Shown in pieces: positions 27,427-36,223 of a stretch of 64,000 nucleotides of DNA. The DNA is taken from positions 620,001 to 684,000 of the forward strand of contig NZ_PIPX01000001.1 of assembly GCF_003987225.1 (NCBI RefSeq). The letters are read 5' to 3'. The notes beneath the pieces were generated by a model that was not told the origin of the DNA, ran no database searches, and worked only from the letters and a program-made list of their open reading frames with translations. The first letter of the stretch is position 1, and each line of letters starts with the position of its first letter. This stretch comes from Pseudidiomarina homiensis. Lineage in GTDB: Bacteria; Pseudomonadota; Gammaproteobacteria; Enterobacterales; Alteromonadaceae. A program made the position numbers and the translations under genes.

Positions 27427-29901
27427 TTATTTTAAGTTCTCTTCAAATAACTTAAAAATACGGCGGTATTCATCTAACCAACTCGAAGGCTGACGGAAAC
27501 CGTGCGGCTCGACAGGAAAAATAGCCGTTTCAAAGTCTTCTTTTTCATGTTCAATCAGACGCTGAACCAAGCGCACGCTATCTTGGAAGAAGACGTTATC
27601 ATCCACCATAGGTGAATTGATCAACAATGCATCTTCTAAGCCTTCGGTAAAGTAAATAGGCGAGCTACGGCGATACGCAATCGGGTCATTGCTTGGCAAG
27701 TTCAAAATATTCGAAGTATAACCCGTGTTGTAATGTGCCCAATCGGATACCGGACGCAACGCTGCACCCGCTTTAAATAAGCCTGGTTCATTGAAAAGTG
27801 CCATGAACGTCAAGAAACCACCGTACGAACCACCATAAGTCCCCATACGCTCGGTATCGACATTCGTGTTCTCACCAGCCCATTTAACGACATCGACAAG
27901 GTCTTCAACTTCAGGCGTGCCCATCTGACGGTAAATCGCTGTCCGCCAATCACGTCCATAACCTTTCGAGCCACGGTAATCGAGGTCGAATACCACATAG
28001 CCTTGTTGATTTAAGTACGTATGGAACATGAACTCGCGTTGATAGCCTGACCAACCGGCATGCGCGTTCTGCAAGTAGCCAGCGCCATGAATAAATACCA
28101 CCGCTGGATACTGCTCGGCACGTTCGGCATCATAACCTTCCGGATAATAAACCCGCGTGTAAATAGGTTCATCAACATGGCTCGAAGGCACTGGCACAAT
28201 TTCCGGAACCGTCCAATCGAAACCCTGGAACTGTTCTGTCACAGTAGTTGTTAAACGCTCAGCTTCGGCAGCACCGCCTAGCGCAACACTATAGAGTTCG
28301 CTCGGCTGTAATGCACTTGAATAACTAAAGAGAACATTGTCACGATTCGGGCTAAGGCTAAACGACTCAACGATACCATCGAGATCAGTGAGGGCTTCCA
28401 CTTCACCACCGGTCAAGTCAACACGGTACAACTCATAAATACCTGGATGTTCTTTGTTGGCGGTAAAATACAAACTTTGCGTAACAGGATCAGCGAATGG
28501 GTTTTCCGTTACAAACTTACCAGAAGTGAGTTGGTTTTGTTCCCCGTCTAACTGTTTAGTATAGAGATGAGCATAGCCATCTTCTTCACTTTGGAACCAA
28601 ATGGTGTCGGCACTACCTGGCACAAAACCAAATTCATTATGCGTATAGTTAATCCATGCTTCGTCATGCAAACGATGCTGATTTACCAACTGTTTACCGG
28701 CAAAATCAACTGAAGCGATCCAACGATCTTTGTTGTCCCATGCTTCGAGCATCACAACCGCATTTTCACCTTGTTCAGACCAACGAATGGCGCCACCCAT
28801 CAAGGTAATTGGCCGCGGCTCTTGTTTACTCTCGTAGGTTTTACCCTCGGCAGCATGGTTCTCGGCTTTCACTTCAGCCAATACGTCTTCATTCCAACCT
28901 GGCAAGGTATTGTAGGTAAACTGGGTTTGCTCGCCGTTGGTCAAGTCAAGCATTAACACTTGGTGTTCAACTGGCTTCGCATCCGCTACACGACGGCGCA
29001 CCGACTCGGCTTTTACCCGACCATCTTCAGCAACATAATTGGGCATAATGTCGCCGTCATCGCGCCAACTTTGTGGTGTTGTGATAGCAACAATCATCTT
29101 GTCACCTGCTGGCGACAAACTGGCAGCTACAATTTGCTTATTCTCACCAAGATAGAAAGGCTGTGGCGCTAAAGAGCTGTTGGCGCCGGCAAGCTGTTCA
29201 CGTTGATCTGCTCGGTCTTGTCGGTCACGACGTTCTTTTTGTACGAACTTGATGAGATCAACTTGCTCTTGGGCAATAAAGTCTTTTGGTTCACTCACAG
29301 CTTCGGGTTCACTATGCGTTGCTAGTGTTACAAGCTGTTCAGTTAAGCCCGTTTGCACATGAACCGCATAAAAGTCATTACCTTCGCGATACGCCAAACG
29401 TCCATCGGTTAAAAACATCAACTGTGACTGTCGTGCTTCGTCACGGGTCAACTGGCGTGTTTCACCCTGCGCCAGATCACGAACAAAGACGTTCCCTTCA
29501 AAGGTATAGGCGAGAAGCGTGCGCTCGTTATTATAAACACCATCGTTGTAAGCATAGTTGTGCAGCTTTTCGAGCGGCACTTTATGCGCTTCTTCACCAC
29601 CTAAAGGCAAGTGGTACCAATCGCTCACCACGCTACCTTCACGTTTTTGTTGGTACAGCACGCCGCTGCCGTCCGCCATCCAGTAGGCTGAACTTGGCGA
29701 ACGCGCCACCCAGTCTTGGTCAGCCATGATTTGTTTAATGGTCAATTCCCCCTGCTCTGCCTGAGCTTGCACAGCAGGAGCTTGGAGTTCTAACGTCGTT
29801 GGAGCTTGCTGAGTTGAAGCAGAGCTCGCGTCAGGTTGTGTAGCTGCACAGGAAGCTGCAACAAAAGCAGCGAGCAGCGAAACGGCAAATTTTGTTTTCA
29901 T
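27427..29901 (-). CDS. Secreted S9 family (prolyl oligopeptidase/DPP IV-like) serine peptidase, probable lipoprotein
   Basis: Cleaves small peptides, typically after proline or alanine. The 824 residues start with a signal sequence ending VAASC-AAT, a plausible lipobox, so the enzyme is probably lipid-anchored in the envelope. The N-terminal two thirds look like a beta-propeller (repeated blocks such as DGVYNNERTLLAYTFEGNVF and SLSPNRDNVLFSYSS). The C-terminal alpha/beta hydrolase has Ser692 in YGGSYGGF, Asp767 or Asp768 in VDDNVFF, and His800 in EPHGF. Single gene, convergent with rne. It fits a protein-degrading lifestyle. Exact subfamily unknown. Confidence 0.9.
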   Translation of the reverse strand: MKTKFAVSLLAAFVAASCAATQPDASSASTQQAPTTLELQAPAVQAQAEQGELTIKQIMADQDWVARSPSSAYWMADGSGVLYQQKREGSVVSDWYHLPLGGEEAHKVPLEKLHNYAYNDGVYNNERTLLAYTFEGNVFVRDLAQGETRQLTRDEARQSQLMFLTDGRLAYREGNDFYAVHVQTGLTEQLVTLATHSEPEAVSEPKDFIAQEQVDLIKFVQKERRDRQDRADQREQLAGANSSLAPQPFYLGENKQIVAASLSPAGDKMIVAITTPQSWRDDGDIMPNYVAEDGRVKAESVRRRVADAKPVEHQVLMLDLTNGEQTQFTYNTLPGWNEDVLAEVKAENHAAEGKTYESKQEPRPITLMGGAIRWSEQGENAVVMLEAWDNKDRWIASVDFAGKQLVNQHRLHDEAWINYTHNEFGFVPGSADTIWFQSEEDGYAHLYTKQLDGEQNQLTSGKFVTENPFADPVTQSLYFTANKEHPGIYELYRVDLTGGEVEALTDLDGIVESFSLSPNRDNVLFSYSSALQPSELYSVALGGAAEAERLTTTVTEQFQGFDWTVPEIVPVPSSHVDEPIYTRVYYPEGYDAERAEQYPAVVFIHGAGYLQNAHAGWSGYQREFMFHTYLNQQGYVVFDLDYRGSKGYGRDWRTAIYRQMGTPEVEDLVDVVKWAGENTNVDTERMGTYGGSYGGFLTFMALFNEPGLFKAGAALRPVSDWAHYNTGYTSNILNLPSNDPIAYRRSSPIYFTEGLEDALLINSPMVDDNVFFQDSVRLVQRLIEHEKEDFETAIFPVEPHGFRQPSSWLDEYRRIFKLFEENLK

Positions 29902-29941
29902 TCGATGGTTCCCTGTAGTTAATTCAGGCTCATTAAACCAA

Positions 29942-29970
29942 AATGCCCAGCAACTTACGAGCTGGGCATT
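29942..29970 (-). terminator. Terminator-like hairpin after maiA
   Basis: AATGCCCAGC (29942-29951) and GCTGGGCATT (29961-29970) form a perfect ten-base stem with a nine-base loop, 33 bases after the maiA stop. On the minus strand the stem is followed by TTTTGGTTT, a short broken T run, so it is a moderate terminator for the homogentisate operon. Confidence 0.7.
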
Positions 29971-30003
29971 GATGGCATGCGATGAAGTTCTAATTTCTTG
30001 CGA

Positions 30004-30645
30004 TCAGGCTTCGGCATCGGGTTGCTGGCTGGGGTGCGCCGCAGCCACAAAGGGTAACTCTAATAAACGCTCGTAAACTCCCATCAGCAACGGGTAGTCA
30101 TCTAGTTTAATACCGAACCGTTGTGCGCTAAACACTTGCGGGACTAAACACACATCGGCCAAGCTAAAGGCATCGCCGACACAATACTTACCAGCGACTT
30201 CTTCGAGATTTTTCTCGAAGGCGGTGAAGCTCTCAGCAAACCAATGATCGAGCCAAGCTTGCTTTTGCGCATCACTCACGGCAAGTTCATTTTTCAAGTA
30301 CTGCTGTACGCGTAAATTGATTAGCGGTTGCAATTCACTCGATAAATCAAGTGCTAACGCGCGAATCGCTCCACGTTGCTGTGGCGTCCCAGGTAGCAGA
30401 CTTGGCTCAGGGTACTTGTCTTCAAGATACTCAATAATAGCTATCGATTGATGCAAGATAACCTGACCATCTACCAACGTGGGAACGAGACCATTTGGAT
30501 TGAGCTGCCGATAGGCACGCTGGTGCTGTTGCCCGCCATCTTTAAGCAGGTGAACAGGTAAATAGTTATACTCTAGCTCTTTAAAGTTGAGCGCGATACG
30601 CGTTCGATAACTGGCGCTAGAGCGCCAGTATCCATAGAGTTCCAT
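30004..30645 (-). CDS. maiA: MaiA, maleylacetoacetate isomerase (zeta-class GST)
   Basis: Glutathione-dependent isomerisation of maleylacetoacetate to fumarylacetoacetate in tyrosine catabolism. The 213 residues show the zeta-class start LYGYWRSSASYRTRIALN with the SSA catalytic serine motif, then LNPNGLVPTLVDG and the glutathione-binding QSIAIIEYLE. It is the last gene of hppD-hmgA-fahA-maiA, 24 bases after fahA. Its position makes the assignment much firmer than similarity to GSTs alone would. Confidence 0.94.
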   Translation of the reverse strand: MELYGYWRSSASYRTRIALNFKELEYNYLPVHLLKDGGQQHQRAYRQLNPNGLVPTLVDGQVILHQSIAIIEYLEDKYPEPSLLPGTPQQRGAIRALALDLSSELQPLINLRVQQYLKNELAVSDAQKQAWLDHWFAESFTAFEKNLEEVAGKYCVGDAFSLADVCLVPQVFSAQRFGIKLDDYPLLMGVYERLLELPFVAAAHPSQQPDAEA

Positions 30646-30669
30646 ATAGTCGACTCCGTTTCAGAAACG

Positions 30670-31689
30670 TTACTCAGGCTTATACTGTACGACCTTTTGG
30701 TCGATACTGCCAAAAATACTATTTCCGCCGGCGTCTTTCATTTCTATCTTGATGGTGTCACCAAACTGCATGAAGCCCGTTGTTGGTTTGCCATCGCGAA
30801 TCGTTTCGATCATGCGAACCTCGGCAATACAGCTGTAGCCAACACCACCTTCACTGATGGCACTGCCGTGGTCGGTGCCCTGCTTATTCGACACGGTACC
30901 TGAACCAATGATCGCACCAGCACTTAAGTGACGTGTTTTGGCTGCGTGCGCTACCAATTGGGAGAAATCAAAGGTCATGTCTTCACCGGCATTTGGCTTA
31001 CCGAAATCAGAGTTGTTATAGACACTTAGTAACGGCAGGTGCACTTTGTTATCGTGCCATGCATCACCTAATTCGTCGGGGGTCACCGCTACTGGTGAAA
31101 AAGCCGACGATGGTTTTGACTGGAAAAAGCCGAAACCTTTACCAAGTTCATTTGGGATCAAACCACGTAACGAAACATCGTTGACCAACATCAGTAAGCG
31201 GATGTACTGGCCAGCATCCTCGGCACTAACGCCCATCGGAACATCATCGGTAATAACCGCAACTTCGCCCTCAAAATCAATACCCCAAGCGGTATCCGCC
31301 ATTTCGATATCATCTTTCGGCCCCAAGAAATCGTCTGAACCGCCTTGATACATCAGCGGGTCGGTCCAAAAACTTGGCGGCATTTCAGCGTTGCGTGCAC
31401 GACGTACAAGTTCAACGTGGTTCACGTACGCACTACCATCAGCCCATTGATAGGCGCGCGGCAACGGTGATTCACAGAGGCTTTCATCAAATTCCACAGC
31501 ATCGCTTAATTCACCGTTATTCAAAGCGGTGTAAGCCTTCTCAAGCTCAGGCGCAATGCCGTCCCAATCATCTAGAACTTCTTGTAAGGTCGCAGCCAAA
31601 GCTGGAACCGCAACAGCTTTCTTAAGATCACGACTGACCAACATCAGTTGACCATCGCGTGTACCATTTCGATAGGTTGCAAATTTCAT
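30670..31689 (-). CDS. fahA: FahA, fumarylacetoacetate hydrolase
   Basis: Splits fumarylacetoacetate into fumarate and acetoacetate, the last step of tyrosine breakdown. The 339 residues follow the bacterial FAH type: an N-terminal segment beginning MKFATYRNGTRDGQL, then the metal-binding core with IDFEGEVAVITDD, KPSSAFSPVAVTPDEL, and SAGAIIGSGTVSNK. Lies three bases downstream of hmgA and 24 bases before maiA. Confidence 0.95.
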   Translation of the reverse strand: MKFATYRNGTRDGQLMLVSRDLKKAVAVPALAATLQEVLDDWDGIAPELEKAYTALNNGELSDAVEFDESLCESPLPRAYQWADGSAYVNHVELVRRARNAEMPPSFWTDPLMYQGGSDDFLGPKDDIEMADTAWGIDFEGEVAVITDDVPMGVSAEDAGQYIRLLMLVNDVSLRGLIPNELGKGFGFFQSKPSSAFSPVAVTPDELGDAWHDNKVHLPLLSVYNNSDFGKPNAGEDMTFDFSQLVAHAAKTRHLSAGAIIGSGTVSNKQGTDHGSAISEGGVGYSCIAEVRMIETIRDGKPTTGFMQFGDTIKIEMKDAGGNSIFGSIDQKVVQYKPE

Positions 31690-31692
31690 AGA

Positions 31693-32838
31693 TTATTTAG
31701 CCTTTTCGTCTTTTGCTTGCCAGCTGTACACATAGTCTGGGTTTTCAACCCCAGCACATACATCGCCCATGTCGAGCGGATTACGTGTATCAAGCATCAC
31801 CGCAACTTCATCAGTGAATTTTTTGCGGTGCTCTAAGCCGGCTTGGAATGCTTTAGGATGCGGGCCATGAGTAAAGCCTGCCGGATGGAAGGTTACCATG
31901 CCTTTATCAATGTTATCACGACTAAAGAAGTCACCTTCGTGATAGAACAGTACTTCGTCGTAGTCATCATTGTTGTGATAGAACGGTACTTTCAATGCGC
32001 CCGGATCGGATTCAATGGGCCGTGGCACGAAAGTACATACAACAAAGCCATCAGCGACAAAGGTCGTGTGCGCTGAAGGCGGCAAGTGGTAACGATGACT
32101 CATTAACGGGCGTATATCGCGCCAATTAATCCGCACAGGGGCTAAGTCGCCATGCCAGCCAACGGCATCAAGAGGATTAAACGGGTAAGTAATCCGCGAC
32201 ACCTTGCCATGGCGTTTTACTTCAACACGCCACTCATCTTCGCTGTATTGTGCTTTGAACGCATCATCGATATCGGGCGTGTCTAAACATGCCGGATCAA
32301 AGATCGCATGATTCCCCACCAAGCCTTTTTCTGGCAACTGATAAGCACTATTGGTCGCCTCAATCATAACGATCTGAAGTGGTTCCAACGGCTCTAAGCG
32401 CCACGATGTCGAACGCGGGATACTGAAGTAGTCGCCTTTTTCTAAAGTTATATGGCCGTAGTCACAGAACAGCTCGGTGCGGCCCTCATGAATGAACAAC
32501 AGCTCATCACCATCGGCATTTCGCACCAAAAAGTCCATTTTTTCACTGCAGTGCCAAATTCGAAATTTACACTGTGCATTGTGTAATAACAGCGGCACTT
32601 GCCATGGTGATTCTGTACCAACATTATCCAACTTATTAAAATCGAAGTTGCGCGGGCGTAAATCCCCTTCCCACTCGCTCCAACCCGTTGGGGCATGGCG
32701 ATGATGAAAGTGCGTAGCCGGGCCAAAAAAACCACTACGCCCGACTTCACGTTCATAGATCGCCTGCTCCGGAAAGTCAGCGTGAGCTTGTTTAGAGCTC
32801 ACTCCAACTTGCTTCGGAAAGCTGATCCATTTACGCAT
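31693..32838 (-). CDS. hmgA: HmgA, homogentisate 1,2-dioxygenase
   Basis: Iron(II) enzyme that opens the homogentisate ring to maleylacetoacetate. The 381 residues form a cupin-like protein with the family stretches LLFIHEGRTELFCDYG, VGWHGDLAPVRINWRDIRP and the C-terminal iron-site region EVLFYHEGDFFSRDNIDKG and FHPAGFTHGPHPKAF. It overlaps the hppD stop by eight bases, so translation is coupled. Shorter than the animal and Pseudomonas enzymes (about 430-445), consistent with a distinct bacterial subgroup. Confidence 0.93.
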   Translation of the reverse strand: MRKWISFPKQVGVSSKQAHADFPEQAIYEREVGRSGFFGPATHFHHRHAPTGWSEWEGDLRPRNFDFNKLDNVGTESPWQVPLLLHNAQCKFRIWHCSEKMDFLVRNADGDELLFIHEGRTELFCDYGHITLEKGDYFSIPRSTSWRLEPLEPLQIVMIEATNSAYQLPEKGLVGNHAIFDPACLDTPDIDDAFKAQYSEDEWRVEVKRHGKVSRITYPFNPLDAVGWHGDLAPVRINWRDIRPLMSHRYHLPPSAHTTFVADGFVVCTFVPRPIESDPGALKVPFYHNNDDYDEVLFYHEGDFFSRDNIDKGMVTFHPAGFTHGPHPKAFQAGLEHRKKFTDEVAVMLDTRNPLDMGDVCAGVENPDYVYSWQAKDEKAK

Positions 32839-33907
32839 CGCTTAATACTCCTCGACGGATTTGATCTTCTTCGATCGACTCAAACAGCGCTTTAAAGTTA
32901 CCTTCGCCGAAGCCTTCGTTACCCTTGCGTTGAATGATTTCAAAGAACACTGGACCAATTACGGTCTGGGTGAAGATTTGCAGTAAAATACCATCTTTCA
33001 TCGGCGCGCCATCAATGAGAATTTGTAGTTCACGAAGCTCTTCAACGTTTTCTTCGTGACCTTCAACGCGCTCGTCGATTTTCTCGTAATAAGTATCAGG
33101 CGTTGGCATGAAATCCATACCAATTTTACGTAAGTCGCGCACGGTTTGATAAATATTGTCAGAGGTTAAAGCGATGTGTTGGATGCCTTCGCCTTTGTAC
33201 TCACGTAAATATTCTTCGATCTGCGACTTATCGTCGTGTGATTCGTTAATTGGGATGCGGATTTTGCCACATGGAGCCGTCATCGCGCGGCTTAACAGGC
33301 CTGTAAGCTTACCTTCGATGTCGAAGTAACGGATTTCGCGGAAGTTACCGATACGTTCATAGAACCCAGCCCAGGTATCCATGTTACCGCGGAAAACATT
33401 GTGCGTAAGGTGGTCAACTTCGTACAAGCCTGCTGCGTGTTCACGCATTTTTTCTTTCCAGTTCTCGTAGAAGTCGAAATCATCAGCGTAGACACCCTGA
33501 CCTTCGTACTTATCGATAAAATACAGCACGCTCTCACCAATACCATAAACCGCAGGAAACTCTGCTTCATTGGCGCCGAGTTGACGTTGGAATGGCTTAG
33601 CGCCATTTTCTACTGCATGTTCGAATGCGTGTTGGGCATCTTTCACACGCCACGCCATGCCGCATACGCTTGGGCCATGGTCTTTAGCGAACGCTTCAGC
33701 TTGACCACCAGATTCAGCGTTGATGATGAAATTAATGTCATTTTGCTTAAATAACCAAACTTCTTTGCTCTTGTGTTTCGCAACTTCTGTAAAACCGAGC
33801 TTATCGAAAAGATCTTTAAGTGCGGCGATACCTTCAGCATTAGGAGCGGTATACTCAACAAACTCAAAGCCGTCTGTTTGCAGTGGATTATAATTAATAT
33901 CTGTCAT
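32831..33907 (-). CDS. hppD: HppD, 4-hydroxyphenylpyruvate dioxygenase
   Basis: Non-heme iron enzyme that turns 4-hydroxyphenylpyruvate into homogentisate. The 358 residues have two vicinal-oxygen-chelate domains; the iron ligands are His166 (EVDHLTHNV), His244 (GIQHIALTS) and Glu323 (GPVFFEIIQRKG). A good ribosome site, GAGGA, stands seven bases before the ATG. First gene of the homogentisate operon. The 247-base gap upstream holds a TyrR-like box and two inverted repeats. Confidence 0.96.
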   Translation of the reverse strand: MTDINYNPLQTDGFEFVEYTAPNAEGIAALKDLFDKLGFTEVAKHKSKEVWLFKQNDINFIINAESGGQAEAFAKDHGPSVCGMAWRVKDAQHAFEHAVENGAKPFQRQLGANEAEFPAVYGIGESVLYFIDKYEGQGVYADDFDFYENWKEKMREHAAGLYEVDHLTHNVFRGNMDTWAGFYERIGNFREIRYFDIEGKLTGLLSRAMTAPCGKIRIPINESHDDKSQIEEYLREYKGEGIQHIALTSDNIYQTVRDLRKIGMDFMPTPDTYYEKIDERVEGHEENVEELRELQILIDGAPMKDGILLQIFTQTVIGPVFFEIIQRKGNEGFGEGNFKALFESIEEDQIRRGVLSDA

Positions 33908-33963
33908 TCTGTAGTCCTCGTTCTTGCGGCGGCATTCTTAGTGCGAATGCGACGAATGGTTTT

Positions 33964-33981
33964 GTAGTACCTAAGTTCTAC
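33964..33981. repeat. Imperfect palindrome in the hppD leader
   Basis: GTAGTAC-CTAA-GTTCTAC: two seven-base arms with one mismatch pair around a four-base centre, 57 bases upstream of the hppD ATG. It may be an operator or a short RNA hairpin. No known regulator motif is recognised. Confidence 0.4.
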
Positions 33982-34046
33982 TATGGGAAGGTCGGAAGTG
34001 CCAGTTACCAAGTGCAGATCACCCGAGGAGCGCGGTGGACACTTTT

Positions 34047-34064
34047 TGTAAAGGTTTTGATACA
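34047..34064. promoter_or_regulatory. Candidate TyrR box upstream of hppD
   Basis: TGTAAA-N6-GATACA matches the TyrR palindrome TGTAAA-N6-TTTACA at 10 of 12 positions. It lies about 140 bases upstream of the hppD ATG and downstream of the tyrR-like gene, suitable for an activator site. Confidence 0.5.
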
Positions 34065-34099
34065 GATCAATTGTATTGTAGAAAGGTTATGCAAATCGA

Positions 34100-34130
34100 C
34101 GAATGTAGTGTAGCTAAACACGTACATTCG
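34100..34130. repeat. Hairpin between tyrR-like gene and hppD
   Basis: CGAATGTA plus GTGT (34100-34111) pairs with ACAC and TACATTCG (34118-34130) with one bulged G and a six-base loop. It lies 25 bases after the tyrR-like stop. Only three T follow on the minus strand, so it is at best a weak terminator. Confidence 0.5.
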
Positions 34131-34154
34131 CCGCTTCAATGCGTCAATAAATCT

Positions 34155-35726
34155 TTACTTGCTGGCAGGTTTACTGGTTTTTCGTCGTTGTTTACCAATC
34201 CCATAGTCACGCAGTTTATTGGCCACAGCGGTGTGCGATAAGCCTAGCTTTTTCGCAAGTTGCCGCGTGCTTGGGTAGCTCGGGTATAAACGTCGTAAAA
34301 TCGTTGCTTCAAATTTTTTCACCGCCTCGTCTAGACTTCCTTCTTCAAGATCGACAGCGACATTCTCCTGCAGTGCTCCTGCTTCCGGTAAGTGCAGATC
34401 AGCCGCGCTTAAGCGCTCGCCTTCAAGCATCGAAACTGACCGAAATAAAACGTTTTCAAGCTGTCTAACATTACCTGGCCATTGGTAACGCTGCAGTAAC
34501 TCGCGACAGTCTGGCGTTAGCAATACCAGACTACGGCCCAAACGTTGACAAGCCTGCAAGGTAAAATGATCTGCCAGTAGCGGAATATCGGTTTTGCGGT
34601 CACGCAACGGCGGCAGAGAAAGCGTCAGCACATTCAAGCGGTAATAGAGGTCTTCGCGGAAACTTCCGGCTTCAACACGCTCTAATAAATCATCACGGGC
34701 TGAACAAATAATACGAACATCAACGGTAACTTCTGCTTCTTCGCCAATTCGACGAAATTTACCGTCTTGAATAAAACGCAGTAGCTTTGCTTGCAAGCCG
34801 TTCGACATTTCACCGACTGCATCCAACAAAACTGTGCCACCATTCGCCTGTTCGAAAATCCCTTTTTTAGCTTCGGTATGTGGGCCCAAGCTCCCCATAC
34901 CATGGCCAAACAACTCGCTTTCGGCCACATTATCGGGTAACGCTGCACAATTGACCGCTAAAAACGGCTGTTCGGCTCGCGGGCTTGCTTGGTGGCAGGC
35001 TCGGGCGAGCAATTCTTTTCCCACCCCGGTCTCGCCTTCAATAAGCAACGGCACGTTAAGTTCTGCCATGCGTCGCGCCTCTTTGATGAGCTTGCGCATG
35101 CTCGGATGTTCACCAAGCAGTTGATGAAATGCGTCGTGCTGGCCCGTACGTTGCCATTGCTGACTCAAAGGTTGTGGTTTACAGGTCAGCACGGCACCAG
35201 CAAAGCTCGTGCCGCCATGCTCATCCTTGACCCAAATCGGCATTAACTCGGCAAAGTATTTCGCGCCATTAACTGTCACTTGCGTGGTATGTGGTTCGGT
35301 CGGCTCGCGTTCCAACCAGCGTTGGACATTAAAGCCACTGAGCCACTGGGCTATTGGCGTACCCGGCAAATGCTGACGTGTATCAGAAAGCAATAACACT
35401 GCCGCATCATTCGCTATATCAATGGTACCTTTGGCATCAACCGATAACACCGGATCAGGAAGCTTGTTGAGTAGCAGGCTAAATTCAAAATGCTCACGTT
35501 CCGAGGGCATGAAGGCGACGGTTTTCACGTCCTTCACGTTCGGAATACGCCTAATCTCTGGCATCAAGTGCTGAAAGTCTTTAAATTCGAGCTCGGGAAA
35601 ATTCAGAAATATTTTGCCTTTTGGGTCGACTTCGATACCGCGCAGATCTATTTCGCGGTCACGCAAAATCTGCAGCACATCTTGGCACAAGCCCAACCGA
35701 TCATCACAGGTAATCTCGAGACGCAT
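34155..35726 (-). CDS. tyrR: TyrR/PhhR-type aromatic amino acid regulator
   Basis: Transcription factor of 523 residues with the TyrR layout: N-terminal ACT domain (1-70, start MRLEITCDDRLGL), PAS-like domain (about 80-190), AAA+ domain with Walker A GETGVGKE (231-238), and a C-terminal Fis-type HTH (TRQLAKKLGLSHTAVANKLRDYGIG). The GAFTGA loop that contacts sigma-54 is replaced by GSLGPH, as expected for TyrR relatives that work with sigma-70. I start it at 35726, where family similarity begins, not at the TTG 19 codons upstream. It sits between phhB and hppD and has a TyrR-like box just before it. Confidence 0.92.
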   Translation of the reverse strand: MRLEITCDDRLGLCQDVLQILRDREIDLRGIEVDPKGKIFLNFPELEFKDFQHLMPEIRRIPNVKDVKTVAFMPSEREHFEFSLLLNKLPDPVLSVDAKGTIDIANDAAVLLLSDTRQHLPGTPIAQWLSGFNVQRWLEREPTEPHTTQVTVNGAKYFAELMPIWVKDEHGGTSFAGAVLTCKPQPLSQQWQRTGQHDAFHQLLGEHPSMRKLIKEARRMAELNVPLLIEGETGVGKELLARACHQASPRAEQPFLAVNCAALPDNVAESELFGHGMGSLGPHTEAKKGIFEQANGGTVLLDAVGEMSNGLQAKLLRFIQDGKFRRIGEEAEVTVDVRIICSARDDLLERVEAGSFREDLYYRLNVLTLSLPPLRDRKTDIPLLADHFTLQACQRLGRSLVLLTPDCRELLQRYQWPGNVRQLENVLFRSVSMLEGERLSAADLHLPEAGALQENVAVDLEEGSLDEAVKKFEATILRRLYPSYPSTRQLAKKLGLSHTAVANKLRDYGIGKQRRKTSKPASK

Positions 35727-35751
35727 TGCTACTTCTTGTTGAAACGGAAAA

Positions 35752-35769
35752 TGTAAAAAATAGTATACA
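35752..35769. promoter_or_regulatory. Candidate TyrR box before the tyrR-like gene (autoregulation)
   Basis: TGTAAA-N6-TATACA agrees with the TyrR consensus at 11 of 12 positions. It ends 26 bases from the ATG of the regulator, where bound protein would block transcription or the ribosome's message start. E. coli tyrR is autoregulated in the same manner. Confidence 0.6.
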
Positions 35770-35771
35770 CA

Positions 35772-35807
35772 AAAAAGCCTCAACCCGTCACTAGGCTGAG
35801 GCTTTTT
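35772..35807 (-). terminator. Intrinsic terminator of the megL-phhA-phhB operon
   Basis: AAAAAGCCTCA (35772-35782) and TGAGGCTTTTT (35797-35807) form an 11-base stem with a 14-base loop; T/A runs on both sides make it work in either direction. It lies 27 bases after the phhB stop and directly before the tyrR-like promoter region. Confidence 0.8.
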
Positions 35808-35833
35808 AACTTCAAATTTGCGCTTACACGGAC

Positions 35834-36178
35834 TTATTCTGCGTCAAGCGCTGCATCCGTGCGGGCTGCCATAATGAAATCGTTTTTGTGTAAGCCATTA
35901 ATCGCATGGGTCCACCAAGTTACCGTGACTTTACCCCACTCAGTGGTCAACGTCGGATGGTGGAACTCGGCTTCAGCAATGTCACCCACACGATTAGTGA
36001 AGGCCAACGCTTGCTTGAAGTTTTTGAACTTAAACACGCGCTCTAACTGCATCACGCCATCGCGACTCACAGGCGTCCATTCAGGAATTTCGCGCATTAA
36101 TTCCGCGAGTTCCTCATCACTAACTTTTGGCGCCTCTGCATTACAGGCTTCACACTTTTGCTGTTTCAAATCAGACAT
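35834..36178 (-). CDS. phhB: PhhB, pterin-4a-carbinolamine dehydratase
   Basis: Recycles the pterin cofactor used by phenylalanine hydroxylase by dehydrating 4a-hydroxytetrahydrobiopterin. The 114 residues have the conserved [26 protein letters not shown] block with the catalytic histidines. It is directly downstream of phhA (45 bases), its metabolic partner, and ends before a terminator. Confidence 0.95.
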   Translation of the reverse strand: MSDLKQQKCEACNAEAPKVSDEELAELMREIPEWTPVSRDGVMQLERVFKFKNFKQALAFTNRVGDIAEAEFHHPTLTTEWGKVTVTWWTHAINGLHKNDFIMAARTDAALDAE

Positions 36179-36223
36179 TTATGACTCCAAATGGTCTTCA
36201 AAAAAGAGTTAATTGACGAACGA

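Noticed and set aside
33908-34050. Possible sigma-54 promoter before hppD (TGGCAC on the minus strand near 34010)
   Set aside because: No GC-containing -12 element at the required distance, and the regulator lacks the GAFTGA loop.
35727-35783. TTG start giving 19 extra residues on the tyrR-like protein
   Set aside because: These codons run through the TyrR-like box and the terminator arm; ACT-domain similarity begins at 35726.
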